Assembly (NCBI RefSeq): GCF_011813015.1
Contig: NZ_QHLQ01000028.1
Span: 1 to 33,379 of the forward strand
Length of the DNA: 33,379 nt
Source of the DNA: Parasedimentitalea denitrificans
GTDB lineage: Bacteria; Pseudomonadota; Alphaproteobacteria; Rhodobacterales; Rhodobacteraceae
Direction of reading: 5' to 3'
The notes beneath the pieces were generated by a model. That model did not search any database and was not told the DNA's origin. It saw only the letters and a program-made list of their open reading frames with translations. A program made the translations under genes and the position numbers. Of the stretch, positions 6,903 through 14,007 are shown piece after piece (position 1 is the first letter of the stretch; each line of letters starts with the position of its first letter).

Positions 6903-6943
6903 ATGCTTGCAGCGCAATTGGGTGGGTGTTAAATTGCAAGCAT
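6903..6943. promoter_or_regulatory. Inverted repeat upstream of the reductive-dehalogenase-like gene
   Basis: ATGCTTGCA (6903-6911) and its exact reverse complement TGCAAGCAT (6935-6943) lie 32 bases apart, centre to centre, in the gap between two divergent genes. About three helical turns separate the arms, so it could be a paired operator or a weak hairpin. No regulator gene is adjacent. A 9-base match could arise by chance. Confidence 0.3.
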
Positions 6944-7022
6944 CGCTGCCTCTCTATTGCAAGGGCTGTTCGTGGTCTCAATTTCGCGCTATTGCCGCGT
7001 TCAATTGAATGGGGAGTGGAAC

Positions 7023-7514
7023 ATGAGCGACGAAATCGTAGCAACAATCAGGGCATCAGAGGCTCGCCGCTATATGGGCGTTGGCATGTTGGGCTCTGTC
7101 GGCGCTTTGGTTCTCTATGTGGCACTGTCCACGCCTCCGTCAGCAGGATGGCTGCTATTCTTACTGGTTGTTGGGGGGGCGACCATCTGGCTGGCTGCAC
7201 GTATGTGGCAGGCAACTGCTTTCACGATTGAGCTGACTGAGACCGAGCTGCGCTGTTCTGATGGTAACGTGATCGCGCGGATTGATGATATTGAAAACAT
7301 CGACCGCGGTTTCTTTGCTTTCAAGCCCTCAAATGGATTCCTGATCAGAACCAAAACCCCGGGCAGCCGCATCTGGCAGCCGGGGCTGTACTGGCGTATG
7401 GGGCGCCGGATTGGCGTTGGCGGCGTGACGCCCGGATCGCAAAGCAAGGCTGCATCGGAAATCCTGGCTGCAATGGTTGCGATGCGCAGCCAGGGTGGTG
7501 ATGGTCGGCTGTAG
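7023..7514 (+). CDS. Small inner-membrane hypothetical protein
   Basis: The protein has 163 residues. Two membrane segments lie near the N-terminus (MLGSVGALVLYVALS and AGWLLFLLVVGGATIWLAAR, about residues 20-60). They are followed by a cytoplasmic domain rich in short strands (FTIELTETELRC, VIARIDDIENIDRG), a pleckstrin-homology-like pattern found in many small membrane proteins. ATG 7023 is chosen because GGGGAGTGG lies just upstream. The frame extends back to 6957 without a better site. It converges with the TadE-like gene, whose stop is 2 bases away. The function is unknown. Confidence 0.7.
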   Translation: MSDEIVATIRASEARRYMGVGMLGSVGALVLYVALSTPPSAGWLLFLLVVGGATIWLAARMWQATAFTIELTETELRCSDGNVIARIDDIENIDRGFFAFKPSNGFLIRTKTPGSRIWQPGLYWRMGRRIGVGGVTPGSQSKAASEILAAMVAMRSQGGDGRL

Positions 7515-7516
7515 TC

Positions 7517-8122
7517 TTAGTCGATGGGTTCGACGTCGACTTCATCATTGTGTGTGCCGCCGGCTGTTAAACTGCCCTCAAAGACAATCTGCGGAGCAAA
7601 ACGTGGCCGGGTGAATACAAAGTTGTAGATGTTCATATCCGGCAGCCCAATTTTAAAGGCTGCGTCGACGGCGTTTTGGGTTTCCACCAGAATGACACGT
7701 TCCTGATCGGGCATAGTAGGCAACCTACTCTCAACTTCGCTGATCGTGGCATCCGTCCAAGAAAGCATCTGGGTGCCGCGATTGACGGACCAGTCAACGT
7801 AGTAGCGATTGTCAGCTTCATCCCAGCGAATTACCGAGATACGCAGCGAGATTGTCGATCCAGCGCGGATCAGCACCTCGGTCAGTGCGTGCATGCTGTC
7901 TATGTAGTCGTTGTTAACGGCATTGGTCTCACGAGAGATGAGATCCGAAATCGTATAGGCGGCTTTTAGGTTGGCGCTTTCCTGTTTGAAGGCATCAAAA
8001 TAGGTATAGATTGCCGCAAACACCAGAAGCAGGGCCGGAAGATAGAATGCGGTCTCGATTGACACGGATCCATCAGTGTCACGGCGAAAGGCCTTAAGGA
8101 TGGGCTTTACGAAACGTTTCAT
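7517..8122 (-). CDS. TadE/TadG-family pilus-type membrane protein
   Basis: The protein has 201 residues. A basic N-terminus (KRFVKPILKAFRRD) is followed by DGSVSIETAFYLPALLLVFA, the TadE-like pattern of a Gly, Ser or Val stretch, a Glu (SIE) and a long hydrophobic helix. The remainder is a predicted extracytoplasmic domain. TadE and TadG proteins are minor pseudopilins or secretion partners of Flp/Tad systems. I chose ATG 8122, immediately after the stop of the upstream TadE gene (2-base gap), with an AGG in the overlap. It is the last gene of a three-gene operon. No tadA, tadB, tadC or flp gene is in the window. Confidence 0.75.
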   Translation of the reverse strand: MKRFVKPILKAFRRDTDGSVSIETAFYLPALLLVFAAIYTYFDAFKQESANLKAAYTISDLISRETNAVNNDYIDSMHALTEVLIRAGSTISLRISVIRWDEADNRYYVDWSVNRGTQMLSWTDATISEVESRLPTMPDQERVILVETQNAVDAAFKIGLPDMNIYNFVFTRPRFAPQIVFEGSLTAGGTHNDEVDVEPID

Positions 8123-8124
8123 GA

Positions 8125-8661
8125 TTACCTCGGCTCCTGAACAAATGCTGACGAGGCAAACAGGCTGACACGACCGTCGCCGTCTTTTTGCAGACTGTCT
8201 CCTAGCCCCCATTGCGGGAATATGGGGTTGAACTTCATGCAGGCCCGAATGAACATCAATTCATTGGACTGCCCACTGGTGAAACTGCGAACCGGCTGCA
8301 CTTCTTCGACCGCGGTGATACAGTCAGGAGTTTCGTCAATCGCAACCCAGTTATAGGGGTCCACCTGCACCATCTCTAGGCGCAGTGAAGTAGAGCAATT
8401 GTCAATGAAACCGGATCTTGCACAGATGCTGTCTCGGATGTCGTTATGCTGCTGTACCGCACCAGTCCCTAGTCGGATGTCACGAACGGTTTGGTCCAAT
8501 GCGCGTTCCAGCATTGTCTGCTTGATAGTGATTAGCCCCAATTCAACTGTGGACACTAAAACCATTAGAAAGAGAGGCACGACAATTGCGAATTCCACTG
8601 TGGCGTTGCCATCTTCACGGCCCCGGAATTTGCGTAACGACTGTAAGGTGCGTGTAATCAT
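8125..8661 (-). CDS. TadE-like protein
   Basis: The protein has 178 residues. The N-terminus has charged residues followed by DGNATVEFAIVVPLFLMVLV, the classic TadE signature (G-x-A-x-V-E-F-A-I-V-x-P), with a membrane helix to about residue 45. The extracytoplasmic part has several cysteines (SICARSG, NCSTS, DCITA, ACMKF), which could form disulfides. The start ATG overlaps the stop of the upstream TadG-like gene by four bases (8658-8661), indicating translational coupling. It is thought to be an envelope-anchored helper of Flp/Tad pili. Confidence 0.85.
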   Translation of the reverse strand: MITRTLQSLRKFRGREDGNATVEFAIVVPLFLMVLVSTVELGLITIKQTMLERALDQTVRDIRLGTGAVQQHNDIRDSICARSGFIDNCSTSLRLEMVQVDPYNWVAIDETPDCITAVEEVQPVRSFTSGQSNELMFIRACMKFNPIFPQWGLGDSLQKDGDGRVSLFASSAFVQEPR

Positions 8662-10313
8662 TGGGTCAACCTCAGCTGGCGGATCGACGTTGCAATAGAG
8701 GCAAAGGCTTCCGAGATTTCCAGTCCGTCTACATCAAAAAAGTGCGCGTCAGAGCTGGCGCAGTCTTTTAGGACTGCCCGGCCGCTGCTGGGCGCCTCAA
8801 ATCCGATCGTGTAGACAATAATACCCTGCGCCTTAGCTGAGTCACAGATAGCCTTGGTGCGGGTGTTCTTTTCTGAAGACCTTACATAGTCGTAGACACC
8901 ATAATACCACTCAGCCTTGGCGTCGTCGCTGTGCATCCAGTCGTTGTAGATGTATTTGTAGACGTATTTTAACCCGGTATAAGCCCAAAGCTCAGCTTGG
9001 CTCAGCCGCACGGCATCCCCTGTTTCATGGTCACCGTAGGGGTGTGATCTCCAGTTGCTGCTACGGTAATCGTAGCCGGGGTCGTCCCAATAATAGCCAA
9101 CCCCATACTTGTCGTCGTAATACTGGTAGAACGATGAATATCGTTTAGCAGTTGCATTATACCAGATGCCAGAATCTCCGCTGCGATGTTCTGGTTCGAT
9201 GAAATACTGCGAAGTATTCTGGCCATCGGTCATGAGCACAACAACCTTTAGAGTGTCCGGATCGTCATAACGGGACGGACGGTCGGCGAAATCGGCGGAG
9301 ATTGTAGCGCCAACGCCCTGAGTAAGCTTTTCAATTGCTGGTTGGGTTGATCGATCTAACAGGGCGCTGCCCCACTTCATTCCAATATCAATTGATGTGT
9401 TTCCGGTGGCTACAAGGTTATTGATGAAGTTCTTAAGCGTTGCTTCATCCTGTTCGAACAGCAGCATCTCGCGGTCGTCGTCAGCAACACAGACCGGTGA
9501 GCTAACAAGGCTCGGCGTGGAATAGTAGGTGCGGCCGTCGCGGCTTGTCCACGGGCTAAAGTGCATCGTGCGTTCATGCCGGATTTCGGTGGAAAGCGAG
9601 GTGGTTCGAAAATCATCGTCGGTGAAATTGATACAGTTGGAGTAATCGTTGTCGTCTGTAAGAGTAAACTGCTCAAACAATTTATCTGTTCCAGACACCT
9701 GAGTGGCGTAAGGGACGATAGAAATCGACATCTTGCCAGGGGTGGTATTGGCCACCATGGTAGTGATGAATTCCTTGGCTGCCACCTTCAGGTTGGTTAG
9801 GCGACTGTTTGATCTCATCGAGCCTGAAACATCCAGCACCAACGAGATTTCCAACCCATCAATGCTCTCTTCCGCTGTTGAAGAGGCATAGATCGGAATG
9901 CTGCTCACTCCGGTCAAATTCATGTAGTGTGTTTCGAAGTCAGTGTTGACTGTGCTGCTCACCTTGCGATAGCCAAAGCCGTTGTCTGGGTCTTCGTATG
10001 GGGCTTGATAGTATTCGCTCAAGCCCGCTTTTGACAGGTAATCCATCACAACTGCAGCAGGCGACAGGGGTTGGTCCAGATCTGCTGCCGCCAGAACTGC
10101 ACGGTCCAGAGTATACTGTAATTCAGTCCGGTCGCGCTCCATGCGCATCAAATCGACGCCAACACCGCCAACCGCAAGCATGGACAGGAAAATGGCTAAG
10201 GTAGGCTTTATCAGCACACCGCTCTCGTCCCTTGCATATCTGCACAAGGCTATTCTGCAGCGGTAAACCGCTGTCTTTGATAGGGCAGTTGTCTGGCGTA
10301 GTCGCAGTCGCAT
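8658..10313 (-). CDS. TadG-like protein with von Willebrand factor A domain
   Basis: The protein has 551 residues. It has a short basic N-terminus, then the TadG N-terminal helix (IKPTLAIFLSMLAVGGVGVD) with RDRTELQ and ALDRA-like residues typical of the Tad_N domain. A VWA domain follows: DVSGSM supplies the first MIDAS motif, GNTSIDIG the Thr, and MTDGQN the last Asp. After MTDGQN there is an insert of roughly 110 residues very rich in Tyr, Trp and Asp (for example YYDDKYGVGYYWDDPGYDYR) before the domain resumes with GIIVYTIGFE. GAGAGGA precedes ATG 10313. It is the first gene of the operon with the two TadE-like genes. The probable location is anchored in the inner membrane with an adhesive or scaffold domain outside. 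Confidence 0.85.
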   Translation of the reverse strand: MRLRLRQTTALSKTAVYRCRIALCRYARDESGVLIKPTLAIFLSMLAVGGVGVDLMRMERDRTELQYTLDRAVLAAADLDQPLSPAAVVMDYLSKAGLSEYYQAPYEDPDNGFGYRKVSSTVNTDFETHYMNLTGVSSIPIYASSTAEESIDGLEISLVLDVSGSMRSNSRLTNLKVAAKEFITTMVANTTPGKMSISIVPYATQVSGTDKLFEQFTLTDDNDYSNCINFTDDDFRTTSLSTEIRHERTMHFSPWTSRDGRTYYSTPSLVSSPVCVADDDREMLLFEQDEATLKNFINNLVATGNTSIDIGMKWGSALLDRSTQPAIEKLTQGVGATISADFADRPSRYDDPDTLKVVVLMTDGQNTSQYFIEPEHRSGDSGIWYNATAKRYSSFYQYYDDKYGVGYYWDDPGYDYRSSNWRSHPYGDHETGDAVRLSQAELWAYTGLKYVYKYIYNDWMHSDDAKAEWYYGVYDYVRSSEKNTRTKAICDSAKAQGIIVYTIGFEAPSSGRAVLKDCASSDAHFFDVDGLEISEAFASIATSIRQLRLTQ

Positions 10314-10646
10314 TGCAGTCCTCTCCGGCCCTTGGGTGGCAAAGGTCCCGTATGGATACTGTTAGAATTCGTTGAAGTGTTAATGCTTGATGAAGAAGGC
10401 GGAAATGGGGCGATCTTGCGGCGGAAACATTCAAATTGATCATAAAATTAAGGTAATATGAGTGGCGAGTATCGCTAATGCGCCGCTGGTTTGCGGTTTG
10501 GGTTAGGGTGTGGGCGTTCTCAAAATGCCGAGAAAACAGGTTTTTTAAAAGTAAATGCTTAAAAAGGTCGCACATTTTAGAAAAGTCGTCATAACGTGCA
10601 AATATTAATGAAGACGAGTCGTTTTTTACATCAGGGAGAATAGCCT
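10314..10646. other. Divergent intergenic region between tadG-like gene and gdhA
   Basis: This is 333 bases without a supportable gene. It must carry the divergent promoters of the two flanking genes. The stretch 10545-10630 is A+T-rich, and AGGGAGA lies before the dehydrogenase ATG. No -35/-10 pair or regulator site stands out well enough to name. Confidence 0.4.
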
Positions 10647-12077
10647 ATGAGCAATCTCAACGAACCCAGTTTCCGTGAAAGCGTGGATCTGATGTTCAGT
10701 AGGGCAGTTGCCCTGATGGACTTGCCGCCGGGTCTAGAGGAAAAAATCCGGGTCTGTAACGCCACCTATACCGTTCGCTTCGGTGTCCGCCTACGCGGCG
10801 AGATCCAGACCTTTACTGGCTATCGCTCAGTGCATTCCGAACATATGGAACCGGTCAAGGGCGGTATCCGCTTTTCGTTGGGCGTTAATCAGGACGAGGT
10901 AGAGGCGCTAGCGGCGCTGATGACTTATAAATGTGCGCTGGTCGAGGCGCCATTTGGGGGGTCCAAAGGTGGGCTTTGTATCGACCCGCGCCAGTATGAA
11001 GAACATGAGATGGAACGGATCACCCGCCGTTTTGCCTATGAACTGGCCAAGCGTGACCTGATCCACCCCAGCCAGAACGTTCCTGCGCCTGACATGGGCA
11101 CGGGCGAGCGTGAAATGGCATGGATCGCCGACCAATATGCGCGCATGAATACCACTGACATCAACGCGCGAGCCTGTGTAACAGGTAAGCCGCTGAACGC
11201 TGGCGGTATTGCTGGCCGTGTCGAAGCCACCGGGCGTGGCGTGCAATATGCGTTGCAGGAATTCTTCCGCGATCAGCGCGATATGGAGCAGGCCGGAATG
11301 ACCGGCACTCTGGATGGTAAGCGCGTTATTGTGCAGGGCCTGGGTAACGTGGGCTACCATGCCGCCAAGTTCCTGAGCGAAGAAGATGGCGCAAAAGTCA
11401 TCGGGATCATCGAATACGATGGCGGGTTGTATGATGCCAATGGTCTGGACGTCGAAGCTGTGCGCCAGTGGATTGGCCAGCACGGTGGCGTCAAGGGTTA
11501 CCCGGATGCAACCTATTCCGAAGATGGCTCACCTCTGCTCGAAGCTGAATGTGATATTCTGGTACCTGCTGCGCTGGAAGGGGTGATTAATCTCTCCAAT
11601 GCGGCCCGTGTCCAGGCTCCACTAATCATCGAAGCTGCGAATGGCCCGGTTACTGCTGGCGCAGACGAGATCCTGCGTAAAAAAGGCGCCGTGATCATCC
11701 CTGACATGTACGCCAACGCCGGCGGTGTGACAGTGTCCTACTTTGAGTGGGTCAAAAACCTGTCGCACATCCGCTTTGGCCGGATGCAGCGCCGTCAGGA
11801 AGAGGCGCGCCACCAGCTGGTCATCGACGAGCTGGAGCAGCTGCAGAACGTGATGGAAGGTCAGTGGAAAATGTCCCCCGACTTTAAGCAGAAATATCTG
11901 CGTGGCGCGGGTGAGCTAGAGCTGGTTCGCTCTGGTCTGGATGACACCATGCGGGTTGCCTATCAATCGATGCGGGATGTCTGGCACAGCCGCGATGACG
12001 TCACCGACCTGCGGACAGCTGCGTATCTGGTTTCAATCGGAAAAGTCGCTTCCAGCTATCGCGCCAAGGGGCTGTAG
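10647..12077 (+). CDS. gdhA: Glu/Leu/Phe/Val dehydrogenase (glutamate dehydrogenase type)
   Basis: The protein has 476 residues and catalyses reversible oxidative deamination of an amino acid, most likely glutamate to 2-oxoglutarate. The dimerisation and substrate domain has VKGGIRF (K71), MTYKCAL (K95), APFGGSKGG with the catalytic Lys at about 107, and PAPDMGTG with the catalytic Asp at about 149. The Rossmann domain starts at GLGNVG (231-236), and ANGPV and NAGGVTVSYFEWVKN follow as in the family. An acidic residue at the end of the second strand (IIEYDGG) suggests NAD preference, which is inference. AGGGAGA is the ribosome binding site. A strong terminator follows, so it is probably monocistronic. 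Confidence 0.88.
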   Translation: MSNLNEPSFRESVDLMFSRAVALMDLPPGLEEKIRVCNATYTVRFGVRLRGEIQTFTGYRSVHSEHMEPVKGGIRFSLGVNQDEVEALAALMTYKCALVEAPFGGSKGGLCIDPRQYEEHEMERITRRFAYELAKRDLIHPSQNVPAPDMGTGEREMAWIADQYARMNTTDINARACVTGKPLNAGGIAGRVEATGRGVQYALQEFFRDQRDMEQAGMTGTLDGKRVIVQGLGNVGYHAAKFLSEEDGAKVIGIIEYDGGLYDANGLDVEAVRQWIGQHGGVKGYPDATYSEDGSPLLEAECDILVPAALEGVINLSNAARVQAPLIIEAANGPVTAGADEILRKKGAVIIPDMYANAGGVTVSYFEWVKNLSHIRFGRMQRRQEEARHQLVIDELEQLQNVMEGQWKMSPDFKQKYLRGAGELELVRSGLDDTMRVAYQSMRDVWHSRDDVTDLRTAAYLVSIGKVASSYRAKGL

Positions 12078-12096
12078 GTCTCCTTGCATTTAATAC

Positions 12097-12131
12097 AAAC
12101 GGCGCGCTGACATCAGCGCGCCGTTTTTGTT
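12097..12131 (+). terminator. Rho-independent terminator of gdhA
   Basis: AAACGGCGCGCTGA (12097-12110) and TCAGCGCGCCGTTT (12113-12126) form a long GC-rich hairpin with a tiny loop, followed by a T-rich tract to 12131. It begins 20 bases after the gdhA stop codon. Confidence 0.9.
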
Positions 12132-12390
12132 TTAGGCCATACGCCCAAGTGCTTTTTAATCCGTTGAGCAATAGGGAGCTGAGGCCTGCAGCAAGAGTAG
12201 GAGGTGTGATGCTGTATTTTGCACTAGACATAAGTGCCTAGTCTGTGCGTTTGTGCGAGCAAGAAGATGCCAGAGTGTCATGGGAACGCTCAAAGGGGGT
12301 AGGAGCCGCGTGCGAAAGCAGATAGCAATATTGTTGGGGAAGTGGTGGTGGAATTATCAACCTCCCGGTGTTTGAATTTGGAGGAGAGCC
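12132..12390. other. Leader region upstream of the sarcosine oxidase operon, with a possible 10-codon ORF
   Basis: About 260 bases without a conventional gene lie between the gdhA terminator and soxB. An AGGAGG at 12199-12204 is followed at correct spacing by ATG 12209 and a ten-codon frame ending TAG at 12241, which could be a leader peptide or chance. GGAGGAGAG stands before the soxB ATG. I see no riboswitch that I can name. Confidence 0.35.
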
Positions 12391-13644
12391 ATGCGTTTTT
12401 CAGGCTGGCGGGTGCTCAAGGAAGGGCTGACAGGCAACAAGGGCTGGACCCCGCATTGGCGGGACCCTGAGCCACAGCCTGAATATGATGTGGTGATCAT
12501 CGGCGGTGGCGGTCATGGGCTGGCCACGGGCTACTATTTGGCCAAGGAACATGGTTTCACCAATATAGCCGTTCTGGAAAAGGGCTATCTGGGCGGCGGC
12601 AACGTTGGTCGCAACACCACCATAGTGCGGGCCAACTACTACCTCCCTGGCAACTCCGAATTCTACTCCCACTCACTGAAACAGTGGGAAGGGCTGGAGG
12701 AAGAGTTGAACTACAACGTGATGATGTCCCAGCGGGGGCAAATCATGGTGTACCACAACGACGGTCAGCGCGACGCCATGGTGCGGCGCGGTAATTCGAT
12801 CATCAATCAGGGCGATGATGCCGAACTGCTAAGTCGCGACGCCCTGCGAGAAATGGTGCCAATCCTCAATTACGACAATGCGCGCTTTCCTATCTTGGGT
12901 GGCTTGTTACAGCGCCGTGCAGGTACTGCCCGCCATGACGCAGTGGCCTGGGGCTTTGCCCGCGGGGCCGATCAGCGCGGCGTGGACCTGATCCAGAACT
13001 GCGAAGTCACTGGAATCGACATTGAAAATGGCAAGGTCAAGGGCGTTCAAACCAGTCGCGGAGTAATCCGAGCCAAAAAAGTCGCGCTGGCGGCTGCTGG
13101 ACGCTCGGGGCAAGCCGCCGCGATGGCGGGTATGCGATTGCCAATCGAAAGCCATGTGCTGCAGGCCTTTGTCAGCGAGGGCATTAAGCCGGTACTGGAT
13201 CACGTTGTGTCCTTTGCCGAAGGTCACCTGTACGTCAGCCAATCCGACAAAGGCGGGTTGGTGTTTGGCAGCTATCTGGATTTCTACAGCTCATATGCGG
13301 CGCGCGGTAATCTTCCGATGGTGGAACACACGATGGAGACAATGCAGGCGATGATCCCGGCTCTGGGCAAGGCAAAACTGCTCCGCAGCTGGGGTGGCAT
13401 TATGGACATGACGCCGGATGGCTCTCCGATTATCGACCATTCGGGTATCGAAGGTCTCTATCTGAATTGCGGCTGGTGTTACGGCGGCTTCAAAGCGATC
13501 CCCGGTTCAGGCAATGCCTATGCGCATCTGATCGCCACCGACCGCCCACATGGTGCGGCGACCAAGTTCAGGCTGGACCGGTTCCGTGATGGACATGGGC
13601 TGATGGATGAGGAGGCGACTGGTGCGCAGCATAATTTGCATTGA
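12391..13644 (+). CDS. soxB: Sarcosine oxidase, beta subunit
   Basis: The protein has 417 residues. It is the FAD-binding subunit that oxidises sarcosine to glycine in the heterotetrameric cytoplasmic enzyme. A dinucleotide-binding GGGGHG lies at 38-43 after a hydrophobic strand (YDVVIIGGGG). GGNVGRNTT and the stretch RAGTARHDAVAWG follow; His182 is the expected site of covalent FMN attachment by analogy with characterised enzymes. The C-terminus has GLYLNCGWCYGGFKAIPGSG, typical of SoxB. The TTGGAGGAG ribosome binding site fits ATG 12391. It is the first gene of soxBDAG and is separated from soxD by 93 bases containing a palindromic repeat. Confidence 0.93.
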   Translation: MRFSGWRVLKEGLTGNKGWTPHWRDPEPQPEYDVVIIGGGGHGLATGYYLAKEHGFTNIAVLEKGYLGGGNVGRNTTIVRANYYLPGNSEFYSHSLKQWEGLEEELNYNVMMSQRGQIMVYHNDGQRDAMVRRGNSIINQGDDAELLSRDALREMVPILNYDNARFPILGGLLQRRAGTARHDAVAWGFARGADQRGVDLIQNCEVTGIDIENGKVKGVQTSRGVIRAKKVALAAAGRSGQAAAMAGMRLPIESHVLQAFVSEGIKPVLDHVVSFAEGHLYVSQSDKGGLVFGSYLDFYSSYAARGNLPMVEHTMETMQAMIPALGKAKLLRSWGGIMDMTPDGSPIIDHSGIEGLYLNCGWCYGGFKAIPGSGNAYAHLIATDRPHGAATKFRLDRFRDGHGLMDEEATGAQHNLH

Positions 13645-13666
13645 TCCAGGTCTTCGGAGGCGGATA

Positions 13667-13725
13667 GGGGGCGCTGCCCCCTCGGCCTTGCGGCCTCACC
13701 CCCGGAGTAGTTTTAGCAAAAAGAA
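13667..13725. repeat. GC-rich palindromic intergenic element (REP-like, Rhodobacterales type)
   Basis: GGGGGC-GCT-GCCCCC (13667-13681) is followed by GGCC-TTGC-GGCC (13684-13695), then CACCCCCGGAGTAGTTTTAG and AAAAAGAAGAG. The order of GGGGGCGCTGCCCCC, a second small hairpin, CCCCCGGAGTA and an A/T tail is one I associate with an abundant intergenic repeat in Rhodobacteraceae genomes. That is recall, not a search. Only one copy was noticed in the window. It lies inside the sox operon and could act as a processing or partial termination site. Confidence 0.6.
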
Positions 13726-13737
13726 GAGGGCTGGCGT

Positions 13738-14007
13738 ATGAGGATCACCTGTCCAAATTGCGGTGAGCGGGATCGTCGCGAATTTTATGTCAAAGGCGCA
13801 GCTTTGGCGCGGCCTGATGTGGGCGCAGGGCTGGATGAGTGGCACGACCATCTCCACCTGCGGGACAATCCAGCCAGTGAAACCAAAGAATTATGGTATC
13901 ACGAGATGGGGTGTGGCGCTTGGATCGAAGTGTGTCGCAATACAGTGAGCCATGAAGTGGTCTCAACCCGGTTGGCCTCGGGTGCAGAACTGGGGGGCAA
14001 GCGATGA
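13738..14007 (+). CDS. soxD: Sarcosine oxidase, delta subunit
   Basis: The protein has 89 residues. It is the small zinc-binding subunit of heterotetrameric sarcosine oxidase. C5-P-N-C8 at the N-terminus and H55-x3-C59 (YHEMGCGAW) supply the zinc ligands in the order known for the family. The length is typical. GAAGAGGG precedes the ATG. The stop overlaps the soxA start by four bases (ATGA at 14004-14007), so translation is coupled. Confidence 0.92.
   Translation: MRITCPNCGERDRREFYVKGAALARPDVGAGLDEWHDHLHLRDNPASETKELWYHEMGCGAWIEVCRNTVSHEVVSTRLASGAELGGKR

Noticed and set aside
10123..10575. 150-residue minus-strand frame
   Set aside because: It overlaps the 5' end of the tadG-like gene in another frame and lies in the promoter region; there is no ribosome binding site or family resemblance.
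12001..12231. 76-residue minus-strand frame
   Set aside because: It crosses the gdhA terminator and the gene's 3' end on the other strand.
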